Shown here in pieces: positions 50,431 to 58,509 of a stretch of DNA of 64,000 nt. The notes under the pieces are model-generated. The model ran no database searches. It saw only the letters and a program-made list of their open reading frames with translations, and was not told where the DNA came from. The stretch's first letter is position 1. Each line of letters begins with the position of its first letter. The position numbers were made by a program, and so were the translations under genes. Source of the stretch: Brevibacillus reuszeri. Its GTDB lineage: Bacteria; Bacillota; Bacilli; Brevibacillales; Brevibacillaceae. The stretch is from contig NZ_BEXF01000026.1 of the NCBI RefSeq assembly GCF_002897295.1, positions 24,588-88,587 of the forward strand, in the 5' to 3' direction.

Positions 50431-51531
50431 ATGTCTACATTAATCCTCGGATTTTTGACTTCGCTGATCATATCGTTTGTTGCAACACCGTACGTCAAAA
50501 AGCTGGCCGAAAAAGTTGGAGCTGTAGATGCTCCCAACCAGCGCAAGGTACATACGCGGATCATGCCGCGTATGGGGGGCTTGGCCATTTACCTAGGCTA
50601 TATGGTTGCATTCTTTTTGTTTGTCCCGTACACCAGCATGTCTGAAATGCTCGGGATTTTCTTCGGTAGTACGATTGTCATGACTGTTGGAATGCTCGAT
50701 GACAAATATCAGCTTTCTCCAAAGTGGAAGCTGTTAGGACAACTCATCGCCACGGCGATTGTTGTCATTCCATTCGGATTGAAAATTGGCGTGGTCAATC
50801 TGCCTTACATGGGCAGCATTGATTTTAGCAGTGGATGGCTGTTCTGGCTCGCGATTCCGATTACGATGTTCTGGATCGTGGGAGTAACCAATGCAGTGAA
50901 TCTGATTGATGGTCTGGATGGTTTGTCCGCTGGTGTTTCCGCGATTGCGGCGGGAACCATGGCAGTAGTGGCGCTATTGATGGGAGACTATAAAGTCGCA
51001 ACGTACTGTTTCGTGCTCCTCGGAGCGATTCTTGGTTTTCTGTACTTTAACTTTCATCCGGCCCGCCTGTTTATGGGCGATACCGGTTCGCTCTTTTTAG
51101 GCTTTAACCTCGCTGCATTGTCGATCATGGGCTTTAAAGAAGCGTTGTTCGTTTCCTTTATCATCCCGATCGTCGTGCTGGGCGTTCCGCTGTGGGACAC
51201 GTTCTTTGCAATCGTGCGCCGCATCGTGAACAAAAAGCCAATTTCCAGCCCGGACAAAGGGCACTTGCATCACTGCTTGCTCAACATGGGCTTGTCTCAC
51301 CGCTCTACCGTTCTGACGATTTATTCGATCAGCATCTTCTTCGGTACGATGGCAATCCTGTTGACCAAGACGACCAAGTGGACCACGATCATTGTAATGG
51401 TGATGCTTTTGATTGCGATTCATCTTGGGACGGAAATTGTGGGGCTCGTCAGCAGACGACATCGTCCTTTGATTAATACGTATCGACGGTTGAAAGTGAA
51501 ATACGCCGAGCAGCAGCGGCGGATGAATTAA
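50431..51531 (+). CDS. tagO: Undecaprenyl-phosphate GlcNAc-1-phosphate transferase (TagO/WecA family)
   Basis: Starts lipid-linked wall polymers by moving GlcNAc-1-P to undecaprenyl phosphate. The 366-residue polytopic protein (about 11 helices) has the catalytic MLDDKYQLSPKWKLLGQ loop, the NLIDGLDGLSAGVS segment, FMGDTGSLFLGF and the cytoplasmic HLHHCLLNMGLSHR motif. ATG after GAGAGGAGA. With TagA and MnaA it forms the polymer initiation set that probably serves SLH anchoring. Confidence 0.95.
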   Translation: MSTLILGFLTSLIISFVATPYVKKLAEKVGAVDAPNQRKVHTRIMPRMGGLAIYLGYMVAFFLFVPYTSMSEMLGIFFGSTIVMTVGMLDDKYQLSPKWKLLGQLIATAIVVIPFGLKIGVVNLPYMGSIDFSSGWLFWLAIPITMFWIVGVTNAVNLIDGLDGLSAGVSAIAAGTMAVVALLMGDYKVATYCFVLLGAILGFLYFNFHPARLFMGDTGSLFLGFNLAALSIMGFKEALFVSFIIPIVVLGVPLWDTFFAIVRRIVNKKPISSPDKGHLHHCLLNMGLSHRSTVLTIYSISIFFGTMAILLTKTTKWTTIIVMVMLLIAIHLGTEIVGLVSRRHRPLINTYRRLKVKYAEQQRRMN

Positions 51532-51540
51532 CAGGTGAGT

Positions 51541-51582
51541 AAAGCCTCTGTGTCACAATGGTGACATGGGGGCTTTTTTTCT
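51541..51582 (+). terminator. Terminator after tagO
   Basis: AAAGCC-TCTG-TGTCAC pairs with GTGACA-TGGG-GGCTTT around AATG, with a run of seven T. Confidence 0.88.
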
Positions 51583-51694
51583 GTCCAAGAATTAGGAGGA
51601 AACTCTTAAGTGAAGGGGAAAATTGTCCGATAAAGAAAGGGAGGAATAGGTACCAAACTTAGTGATATGAAAACTATGAGAGGTGAGATAAACG

Positions 51695-54600
51695 GTGTAT
51701 CAAATGCAAAGAAAGATCAGATCCATTTTTATTGCGATGATCGTTGCTGTCTTGGTCATTTCAGGAATAGTACCTGGGACATTAAAAGCGGGAATCGCAG
51801 CGAGTTATATTGGTGGTGGGGGAATTACGCTTACAGGATATTCTAAAGGTACACAGAATGACCCCTATATTCATTACGAACCGCGAATGACAATTAGTGG
51901 AACCTTTGTAGGGTTAAAGGATGCAAAAAACCTACGACTGAAAAGAAAAAATAGCGGTGTTGAAGAGAGTCTGAGTGACCAGCCTACGATTGTAGAGAGT
52001 ACCTCTACTTTTACGTTTTTTAACGTTGGTCTGAAACCAGGCATGAACGAAATTCGATTCTATGAATTAACGAATACGGGTGAAGATGGTAAATTTACAT
52101 TTTACGTCATTTACAATGACACTCCGATATTCAGTGATTTGAAGGTGGGGAATGTCCTTGTATCCACAGATGTGACTGTACCTACCATTGTCTATTCATC
52201 TAGACCTTCTGCTATTACTGGACGTGCGATTAATGCAACTAATGTCCGAGTAGAGAATATGACTACTAATAAAACATACAATACAAGAAAAGTGAATGAC
52301 GGTGGATCCTTTGCCATTGATTTGGAGCTCGTTAAGGGTCTAAATAACTTAAGAATTACAGCTCTCGCGGATAATAAGGAGATCGATTTAATTGAGCGGC
52401 CCATCATATATACGGATGAGTATTCAACTCAAGGGAAGAATGATCATCTTTACAATGTAAAAGTGGGCAATACGCCTCTTAATTCGTCCGGAACGTCAAC
52501 TGTTATTGATGAAAACCTGAATCAGAATTTTACGGTAACAGGAGACCTGCTTATTCATACAGCTACGAACATTGAGCCTTTTAAATCGGGTACCCCAGCG
52601 ACAATTACTGAACCAGGATACTTACGTATTTATAAAAACGGAAGCACGACTCCATATCTAGCTAACGAAGTTAAAGCTGTAGATATGACGTATCGAGATA
52701 AATTAGGAGAATACCTGCGCTACACTTTTACAACAACCTTTACTAATACTTCTGGGCAATTTGTGAATGGAGATGCTTATAACTTTGCTTTCAAGTATCC
52801 TTATAACCTAGTCACAACGGATGAAAGTGGTACGGTGACCAAGACTCCTAATGAAGTCGAGATAAGCAACCATAAATATCCGTTTCAGTACTTAGACAGC
52901 AGTTCGCCTAGAATTGAAAGCATGATTCTATCATCAGAAGGAAATCAGCCAATTGATATGACGGGAGTAAATATTATTCGTTCCTCGCCATATACGATTG
53001 AAATGAAAACGAAACAAATTAATGAAAGTGACAAGAATAAATTTTCTGTTACGTACACCTATGATAGCGCTACTACTGCTGATGATGAGCAGCTTGATCC
53101 TGCAAAAGATTTTGAAACGACAGTTGATAGTAAAGATAAATCTTTATTCCGGATTTCAGTCAAGAAAGTACCTTCGAAAGAAACAAATGTTAGGATTATT
53201 TATCAGGCAGGCACAAACAAGATTACGAGAGATTTTAAAATCCGACCTGAAGTTGTTTCGCATGTACAACTCAGTTATGTAGATCCTTCGGGGAAAACAG
53301 TTTATGTAGAAAAAGGCTTTAACGTCACTGATTTAGATAATCCGTTAAACGATAGAGATTTAACAGGTGTGGTACGAAACTATGCACCTATCGTAAAAGA
53401 AGTTAAAAATGCTTCAGGTAATGTAGTAACAAAAGGTAACCTAAAAGTAGTAATAGACAATAATGAAGAGGTTAATTTTGAAACTGTTTCTGGTGATCCC
53501 TCAAAGTTCACTATTTCATCAAAAGATCTCGGAAAAGCTCTCCAAAATCAAAAGAATTCAGGTGTCCGAGTATTAGAAGTAAGACTATTAAATGATCCAA
53601 AGTTAACCTTCAAATACACCATTAGCTACGTAAATGAAGTTGTGCCAAAAATTAATAAGGTCCAGTTTGAAATCGAGCAAGACAAAGAATCTGTTGTCCT
53701 AACGAAAAAATCGACCGACACAGTTTACAGTACGAATGCAATGTTCCTAAGCAGTATGAGTTTTGAAGTTGAAAAAGCAGACGAAGTAACTGTAAAAAAA
53801 GATGGTAAGACTATAGCTGTTTTTAAAGACAAAGAAACGGATGAGAGTAAAAATACAAGACAATGGGAGTTCCAAAAAGTTGATTCCGACTACCTGAAAA
53901 GTATAAACGAGGCAATCAAAGGCAGTTCAAGTGATAAGCTTAGAACCTTGTTTGAGAATAGCAACTTTGAGTCCTCGAATAAATCCAGCGATAACGAATT
54001 TGAAGCAACGATGGATGGTTTTGATTATGTCCGCTTGCTAAATATTTTTGCATCAATGGACAAAGAAGAAGCTACTAAGCGTTTACCGATGTTCCCTCTT
54101 GTATTACAAGAAGGAGGCACTACGACATTTGAGATTTCAGCTTCAAAAGGCGACCTGATCACACGACAAAAATACATCATCAAACAGACAACAAACTCGT
54201 GGGTAGTTCTGGAGCCTATGAAGCGCGAAGGTGACGAGTATGTAACAGTCAACGCAAACAGTGCGAAAATCCGTATTTATGCCGAGAACGCAGAAAGAAT
54301 CTTGTTTGGAAAAAATGCTGTCGTAGCAAATAAAACGACAGACCCTGTATTTGAGTACGATGAGAAGTTTGGAAGACCGATTCCAACGAATGGGTACTAT
54401 ATTTTCGAGAGTACCGTGTCATTGAAACCCGGACTCAATACGATTAAGTACACGGTTGAGGTTAATGGGAATAAAAATAATGATTCAATCAAGATTTACA
54501 ATGCAAGTTCTTCTGTAAGTGGTGCGATTTATCGAGATGTATTAGGTAAAAAAGTGAATTTCAGCTTATTTGATAAATCTCTCGAACTGAAGTTTCCTTC

Positions 54601-55777
54601 GGGTACTGTATTGTTATCACCTTCTGATGATCGTGTAGGGGGTGAGGTGAATGATCCGAAGAGGGATATTCACATTGATGTACCACTTTATTTTGGAATA
54701 GCGGATCGTTCAAGTGGACAAGTCGATCCAGATATTGAACCAAGTGATTATGATCAGGACGTAATGGAAGGGATTTTGGATCCTGATGATAATTTCAACT
54801 ATGCCAGTCCACTGTACTATATTGACGGTGGAATCAAGGATGCACCGGGAGGGCAAGATCCTTATTATGAGGAAGATGATGTCCTCATTAACGGAAAAGA
54901 AATAGATATTCGTGTTTGGCATAGAAGAGCAAAGGATAATCTGGTTCCAAGTAAACAGGGGACCCTTTCCATTAAGTACGATTCTTCAATTGTGAATGCA
55001 GCCAATACTACGTTAGCCATCATGTACAACAACGGTGAGGGTTGGGTGAATATTGGTGGAGTAGTGAATACGGGGAAAAAGGTTGTAACCGTCCCGTTCA
55101 GAGGATTTGGTTATTACATGGTTTTAAAAATTAAAAACAGTTTCCCTGATGTAGTGAGCCACGAATTCGCCCGTGATGCCATTGAAACACTGTATTCCAA
55201 AGGGATTATGGAGAAATCAGATTTCAACTGGTTTGGTGCGGATATGAAAATCACTCGCGGAGAGTTCGCTACAATGATCGTAAAAGCGCTCGATATGCCA
55301 ATTAATGCGGGGCCTTACAAGGACGATAATAAAACAAGACCGGCATCACCTACATTCAGTGACGTGGATAGAAATGACAACAATCCATGGAATTGGAGCT
55401 ACGAGTATATTGAGACAGCTGCTCGTTCAGGTATTGTTCGTGGCAAAGATGCAGAACGTTTCTTCCCAGATGATTCGTTGACTCGAGAAGAAGCAACCAT
55501 CATGATTGCAAGAGCGTTAAACCTGAAGACAGGAAACCCTGACGCTGCAAAACTGGCTCTAGGCAAAATGTTCACAGATGCTCATTTGGCTGGTTACTAT
55601 GCGGTTCCTTCTGTGCTTGCGGTTACCAAGGCGAAAATTATGAATGGTGAGCCGAACGATCCTACTGCAAAAAAAACGACATATCGTTTTAATCCAAGAG
55701 GTGATTTGACTCGTGCGGAGATGGCTGTAATCACGGTTCGCATCATGACACAACTCAAAAAGCTTCCTAAGCAGTAA
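51695..55777 (+). CDS. Large secreted SLH-domain surface protein
   Basis: A 1360-residue exported protein. Residues 1-35 are a signal peptide. The long middle (about 40-1150) looks like repeated beta-sandwich (Ig-like) modules with no enzyme motif I can recognise. A compact domain at about 950-1150 contains an acidic Asp/Glu/Tyr/Pro-rich segment (near 1010-1060). Three C-terminal SLH domains (about 1152-1358) show ITRGEFATMIV, LTREEATIMIA and LTRAEMAVITV. GTG 51695 follows GAGAGGTGAGAT. The DNA is clearly more AT-rich than its neighbours, with a different codon choice. It is probably anchored to the pyruvylated wall polymer; the biological role is unknown. Confidence 0.85.
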   Translation: MYQMQRKIRSIFIAMIVAVLVISGIVPGTLKAGIAASYIGGGGITLTGYSKGTQNDPYIHYEPRMTISGTFVGLKDAKNLRLKRKNSGVEESLSDQPTIVESTSTFTFFNVGLKPGMNEIRFYELTNTGEDGKFTFYVIYNDTPIFSDLKVGNVLVSTDVTVPTIVYSSRPSAITGRAINATNVRVENMTTNKTYNTRKVNDGGSFAIDLELVKGLNNLRITALADNKEIDLIERPIIYTDEYSTQGKNDHLYNVKVGNTPLNSSGTSTVIDENLNQNFTVTGDLLIHTATNIEPFKSGTPATITEPGYLRIYKNGSTTPYLANEVKAVDMTYRDKLGEYLRYTFTTTFTNTSGQFVNGDAYNFAFKYPYNLVTTDESGTVTKTPNEVEISNHKYPFQYLDSSSPRIESMILSSEGNQPIDMTGVNIIRSSPYTIEMKTKQINESDKNKFSVTYTYDSATTADDEQLDPAKDFETTVDSKDKSLFRISVKKVPSKETNVRIIYQAGTNKITRDFKIRPEVVSHVQLSYVDPSGKTVYVEKGFNVTDLDNPLNDRDLTGVVRNYAPIVKEVKNASGNVVTKGNLKVVIDNNEEVNFETVSGDPSKFTISSKDLGKALQNQKNSGVRVLEVRLLNDPKLTFKYTISYVNEVVPKINKVQFEIEQDKESVVLTKKSTDTVYSTNAMFLSSMSFEVEKADEVTVKKDGKTIAVFKDKETDESKNTRQWEFQKVDSDYLKSINEAIKGSSSDKLRTLFENSNFESSNKSSDNEFEATMDGFDYVRLLNIFASMDKEEATKRLPMFPLVLQEGGTTTFEISASKGDLITRQKYIIKQTTNSWVVLEPMKREGDEYVTVNANSAKIRIYAENAERILFGKNAVVANKTTDPVFEYDEKFGRPIPTNGYYIFESTVSLKPGLNTIKYTVEVNGNKNNDSIKIYNASSSVSGAIYRDVLGKKVNFSLFDKSLELKFPSGTVLLSPSDDRVGGEVNDPKRDIHIDVPLYFGIADRSSGQVDPDIEPSDYDQDVMEGILDPDDNFNYASPLYYIDGGIKDAPGGQDPYYEEDDVLINGKEIDIRVWHRRAKDNLVPSKQGTLSIKYDSSIVNAANTTLAIMYNNGEGWVNIGGVVNTGKKVVTVPFRGFGYYMVLKIKNSFPDVVSHEFARDAIETLYSKGIMEKSDFNWFGADMKITRGEFATMIVKALDMPINAGPYKDDNKTRPASPTFSDVDRNDNNPWNWSYEYIETAARSGIVRGKDAERFFPDDSLTREEATIMIARALNLKTGNPDAAKLALGKMFTDAHLAGYYAVPSVLAVTKAKIMNGEPNDPTAKKTTYRFNPRGDLTRAEMAVITVRIMTQLKKLPKQ

Positions 55778-55812
55778 GTCACCTACTATAACCTGACACG
55801 TATATAATAGAA

Positions 55813-55849
55813 GAAAAGCTGAAGGGGTCATCTGCCTCTTCAGCTTTTC
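55813..55849. terminator. Bidirectional terminator between the SLH gene and the YigZ gene
   Basis: GAAAAGCTGAAG and CTTCAGCTTTTC form a perfect 12-bp stem with A and T runs on both sides. It can serve the forward SLH gene and the reverse yigZ gene. Confidence 0.85.
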
Positions 55850-55892
55850 TTGTCGTATGTCTCCAGTTATTTGTAAATCTAATTTTCGTAAA

Positions 55893-56552
55893 TTACTCCC
55901 CACCATCATCCCCGACCGCCTCTACAGGAACCTCTACATACTCTTTTTCGCCTAGATGAATCTGAGCCTGTCCATTCGTTAAATCCACCATACGCTCTAC
56001 AAAAGCATCCTGCTCACCCTCGGGTATAAGAACATGCGCCGTTACCTTGTCCGTAAAATCAGTACCACTCACTCGAAACTCACCGATTCGCAGGTCATTT
56101 TCGACCTTTCCCCACCAGGTGTAATCCACACTGACAGAGATTGTTTGGTGCAGAGTGTGTACTACAATTTTGGCTGCCTTTAGTGCCGTGACTGTGCCAG
56201 CGGTATAAGCGCGTACCAGTCCGCCTGCACCCAGCTTGATTCCGCCAAAATAACGGGTTACGACTACGACGGTATCCTTGACACCGTTTTTCTTAATACA
56301 TTCCAAAATGGGCTTACCCGCGGTACCACTCGGCTCGCCGTCATCACTTGATCGCTGAATCTGATCATTTTCGCCTATGACAAAAGCAGAGCAGTTATGG
56401 GTAGCATCCCAATGCTTCTTTTTAATCATAGCAATAAACGCAGTTGCCTCTTCTTCTGTTGTTACCCTTTGTGCGTAACCGATGAACCGGGAACGCTCAA
56501 TAACGATCACGTCTTCTCCGTAACCTGCTACAGTCTTGTATTGCGTAAGCAT
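55893..56552 (-). CDS. yvyE: YigZ/IMPACT family protein (YvyE)
   Basis: A 219-residue protein with the UPF0029 N-terminal domain (ERSRFIGYAQRV, HWDATHNCSAFVIG, SDDGEPSGTAGKPIL, TRYFGGIKLGAGGLVRAY) and the C-terminal DUF1949 ferredoxin-like domain. Related to eukaryotic IMPACT, which affects Gcn2 activation; the bacterial role is uncertain. Reverse strand, with GAGGTGA ahead of the ATG. It interrupts two forward surface-protein genes. Confidence 0.9.
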   Translation of the reverse strand: MLTQYKTVAGYGEDVIVIERSRFIGYAQRVTTEEEATAFIAMIKKKHWDATHNCSAFVIGENDQIQRSSDDGEPSGTAGKPILECIKKNGVKDTVVVVTRYFGGIKLGAGGLVRAYTAGTVTALKAAKIVVHTLHQTISVSVDYTWWGKVENDLRIGEFRVSGTDFTDKVTAHVLIPEGEQDAFVERMVDLTNGQAQIHLGEKEYVEVPVEAVGDDGGE

Positions 56553-56615
56553 CGTTCATTCACCTCAAGAAAAGGATAGCATGTGCAAGAATTGTTGGCG
56601 AATACTGAAATGTTT

Positions 56616-56643
56616 TTGACACATAATCGTAGTAATCTATGGG
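56616..56643 (+). promoter_or_regulatory. Possible promoter upstream of the TolC-family gene
   Basis: A perfect TTGACA (56616-56621), 16 bases, then TATGGG. The -10 is imperfect. Confidence 0.4.
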
Positions 56644-56690
56644 GCAAGAATGGACTAAAACGGAAAGGGAGGATCTATACATGATAAAGT

Positions 56691-56708
56691 GTGCATGATC
56701 CCTTATGA
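56691..56708 (+). CDS. Possible five-codon leader peptide (MIKCA)
   Basis: ATG ATA AAG TGT GCA TGA is preceded at ideal distance by AAAGGGAGGA (56674-56683), a stronger ribosome site than most real genes nearby. It lies about 130 bases ahead of the TolC-family gene and downstream of a TTGACA box. It is too short to judge by composition; it could be a leader or a chance match. Confidence 0.3.
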   Translation: MHDPL

Positions 56709-56838
56709 AAATGCTGGCATATCATTAATTTTTCGTGTACGAAACTTTACTCTGTGATATAGTGATTTTGGGACAAACTGTTATATTTCAAGTGGTGAAA
56801 GATTTTATACTCAATACAATTTAAAGGAGTGGAAACAA

Positions 56839-58053
56839 GTGAACTTTCCATACTCAAGCAAAAAATGGATGACGATCAGTTTGGCAGCCGTGTTGACGAC
56901 AGCGATTGGCGCAGGAACCTTGACTGCATCTGCAAATACAGGTTCTGAGGCAGCGAAAACGACTGCGACGGCACCAACCCAAGCACAAGCAACACCAAAT
57001 AAAGTAGCTGCGGAGACAGGAACGACCTCTACACCTGCAGCAACTACAGCGGAAGAGCTTACGCTTGAAAAAGCAATTGAACAGGCATTGAAAACTAACG
57101 TTACACTCGAGAATGCTCGGATTGATGCGAAAAACGCAGACTTAAACCAAGCTCTTTCTTATAAAACAAACGCCGACATGCCAGAAGAGATGAGAGATAC
57201 CCTCGAAGCTGCAAAGGCGAAGCAGGTGGGTAACGCACAAGGTGAATTGACTAAAAAGCTGAATGCACTGGCGGTAACTGCGACAGAAAGTAAAATCAAG
57301 CTCGGTGCGCAAAATGCCTTTTACAATCTGATCTTTGCACAAGATGACTACCAACTGAAGAAACAAAGTTTGCAACGTGCCGAGCAACAGCTCAAGGTAG
57401 CAAAGGCTGCTTTTGATGTAGGTACAAAAGCAAAAACAGATGTTCTGCAAGCGGAAATGGGTGTAGCAGGAGCACAGGCTGCTCTGACACAAGCAGAAAA
57501 CAGCGTACAGGTTGCGATCATGGATCTGAATGATTTTCTTGGTGTACAGCTGACCAAGCAATGGAAAGTAACTTCTTCTAATAAACAAACAGCACCAGTT
57601 ACCATGACGATGGAGCAAGCACAGGCACAGGCACTCTCCAAACGCGTGGAAATGACAAAGGTACAGGAAGAGCTCAAACTGGCTGAATTGAATGTCAAGC
57701 TGATCAGTGAATACTCTTTCCTTTCCACTATGCCTGGAAAAATTGCCCGCAATAATGTAGAAAAAGCAGAAAAAACAATTGAAGAGCAAAAACGCACAAT
57801 CTCCAAAGAAGTTGCGCAAGCATATCTCAATCTAGACGCTGCGAGACAATCAATCGATTTCCAAAAGAAAGCGAAGGATTCTGCGGCAGAAAGCTATCGC
57901 CTGACTAATCTGCGCTTTGAAAACGGTCTTGCAACTACACTCGAAGTTGTTCAGGCAGAAGAAGAGCTGTCCAGCAGAGAGAATCAATACCAAAAAGCGA
58001 TTCTTTCCTATAACCTGGCAGTTGTAAATTTTGAAACGTCTCTTGGCAATTAA
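56839..58053 (+). CDS. TolC-family (outer membrane efflux-like) coiled-coil protein
   Basis: A 404-residue exported protein: signal peptide (about 1-33, ending ASA), a Thr/Ala/Pro-rich linker to residue 70, then two related halves of long alpha-helical coiled coil. The TolC family marks LTLEKAIEQALKTNVTLENAR and, in the second half, RLTNLRFENGLATTLEVVQAE (written LRFENGLATTLEVVQAE) are clear. TolC proteins are trimeric outer-membrane channels in Gram-negatives, while this is a monoderm. A partner transporter is not encoded adjacent. GTG 56839 follows AAAGGAGTGG. Located just upstream of the S-layer operon, which suggests a surface role. Confidence 0.85.
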   Translation: MNFPYSSKKWMTISLAAVLTTAIGAGTLTASANTGSEAAKTTATAPTQAQATPNKVAAETGTTSTPAATTAEELTLEKAIEQALKTNVTLENARIDAKNADLNQALSYKTNADMPEEMRDTLEAAKAKQVGNAQGELTKKLNALAVTATESKIKLGAQNAFYNLIFAQDDYQLKKQSLQRAEQQLKVAKAAFDVGTKAKTDVLQAEMGVAGAQAALTQAENSVQVAIMDLNDFLGVQLTKQWKVTSSNKQTAPVTMTMEQAQAQALSKRVEMTKVQEELKLAELNVKLISEYSFLSTMPGKIARNNVEKAEKTIEEQKRTISKEVAQAYLNLDAARQSIDFQKKAKDSAAESYRLTNLRFENGLATTLEVVQAEEELSSRENQYQKAILSYNLAVVNFETSLGN

Positions 58054-58113
58054 ACATTACGCAGCCAAGAAAGATTTGTAAGGTTTTGAATGGAATTGGA
58101 AAAAGGTTCAATG

Positions 58114-58142
58114 GTGACAGCCCGCCCCGCGTACCCTATAAT
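58114..58142 (+). promoter_or_regulatory. Distal S-layer promoter
   Basis: GTGACA (58114-58119), 17 bases, TATAAT (58137-58142). Start of transcription near 58149 falls in the palindrome at 58142-58169. Confidence 0.65.
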
Positions 58143-58169
58143 ACGAAGTGTGGCGGATGTCACTTCGTA
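58142..58169. promoter_or_regulatory. Operator-like inverted repeat at the distal S-layer promoter
   Basis: TACGAAGTG and CACTTCGTA form a perfect 9-bp inverted repeat with a 10-base spacer, starting at the last base of the -10. Its position suggests a repressor site or a 5'-end mRNA stem. Confidence 0.6.
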
Positions 58170-58295
58170 CATAATACAGGTGAATATGATCTTCAAAAAA
58201 AAAGATAAACTTTTTTTCGAAGGCACCGCAACTTTTGATCTGCTCAGGCGTTTAATAGGATGTCACACGAAAAACGGGGAATTGTGTAAAAAAGA

Positions 58296-58324
58296 TTCAC
58301 GAATTCTAGCACTTGTGTTACACT
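58296..58324 (+). promoter_or_regulatory. Middle S-layer promoter
   Basis: TTCACG (58296-58301), 17 bases, TACACT (58319-58324). Confidence 0.55.
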
Positions 58325-58332
58325 AGTGATTG

Positions 58333-58360
58333 TTGCATTTTACACAATACTGAATATACT
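58333..58360 (+). promoter_or_regulatory. Proximal S-layer promoter
   Basis: TTGCAT (58333-58338), 16 bases, TATACT (58355-58360). This segment corresponds to the strong promoter long used from the B. brevis cwp operon, as I remember it. Confidence 0.65.
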
Positions 58361-58399
58361 AGAGGTTTTTAACACAGAAAAAGCGAAGCTGTCCTGCGA

Positions 58400-58509
58400 A
58401 AGGAGGTGACACGCGCTTGCAGGATTCGGGCTTTAAAAAGAAAGATAGATTAACAACAAATATTCCCCAAGAACAATTTGTTTATACTAGAGGAGGAGAA
58501 CACAAGGTT
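58400..58509 (+). other. Upstream translation start and 31-codon N-terminal extension of the S-layer protein
   Basis: Ribosome site AAAGGAGGTGA (58399-58409) and TTG 58417 open a frame that continues without a stop into the signal peptide at 58510. The extension is basic and polar and would precede the signal peptide. Translation from here may mainly help load ribosomes on the second start. Confidence 0.7.

Larger units (their letters stand above)
58054..58509 (+). promoter_or_regulatory. Regulatory leader of the S-layer operon
   Basis: About 450 bases without a separate gene (one 78-codon open frame here has no ribosome site or family resemblance). It holds at least three sigma-A-like promoters, an operator-like palindrome and two ribosome sites, listed separately. 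It closely resembles the B. brevis 47 cell-wall-protein leader as I remember it, a region with several tandem promoters. Confidence 0.85.

Noticed and set aside
51600..51640. Seven-codon ORF (GTG start) upstream of the AT-rich SLH gene
   Set aside because: Spacing and context are ordinary for chance; there is no promoter or structure to support a leader role.
58090..58326. 78-codon frame in the S-layer leader
   Set aside because: It lacks a ribosome site, spans promoters and the operator palindrome, and looks random.
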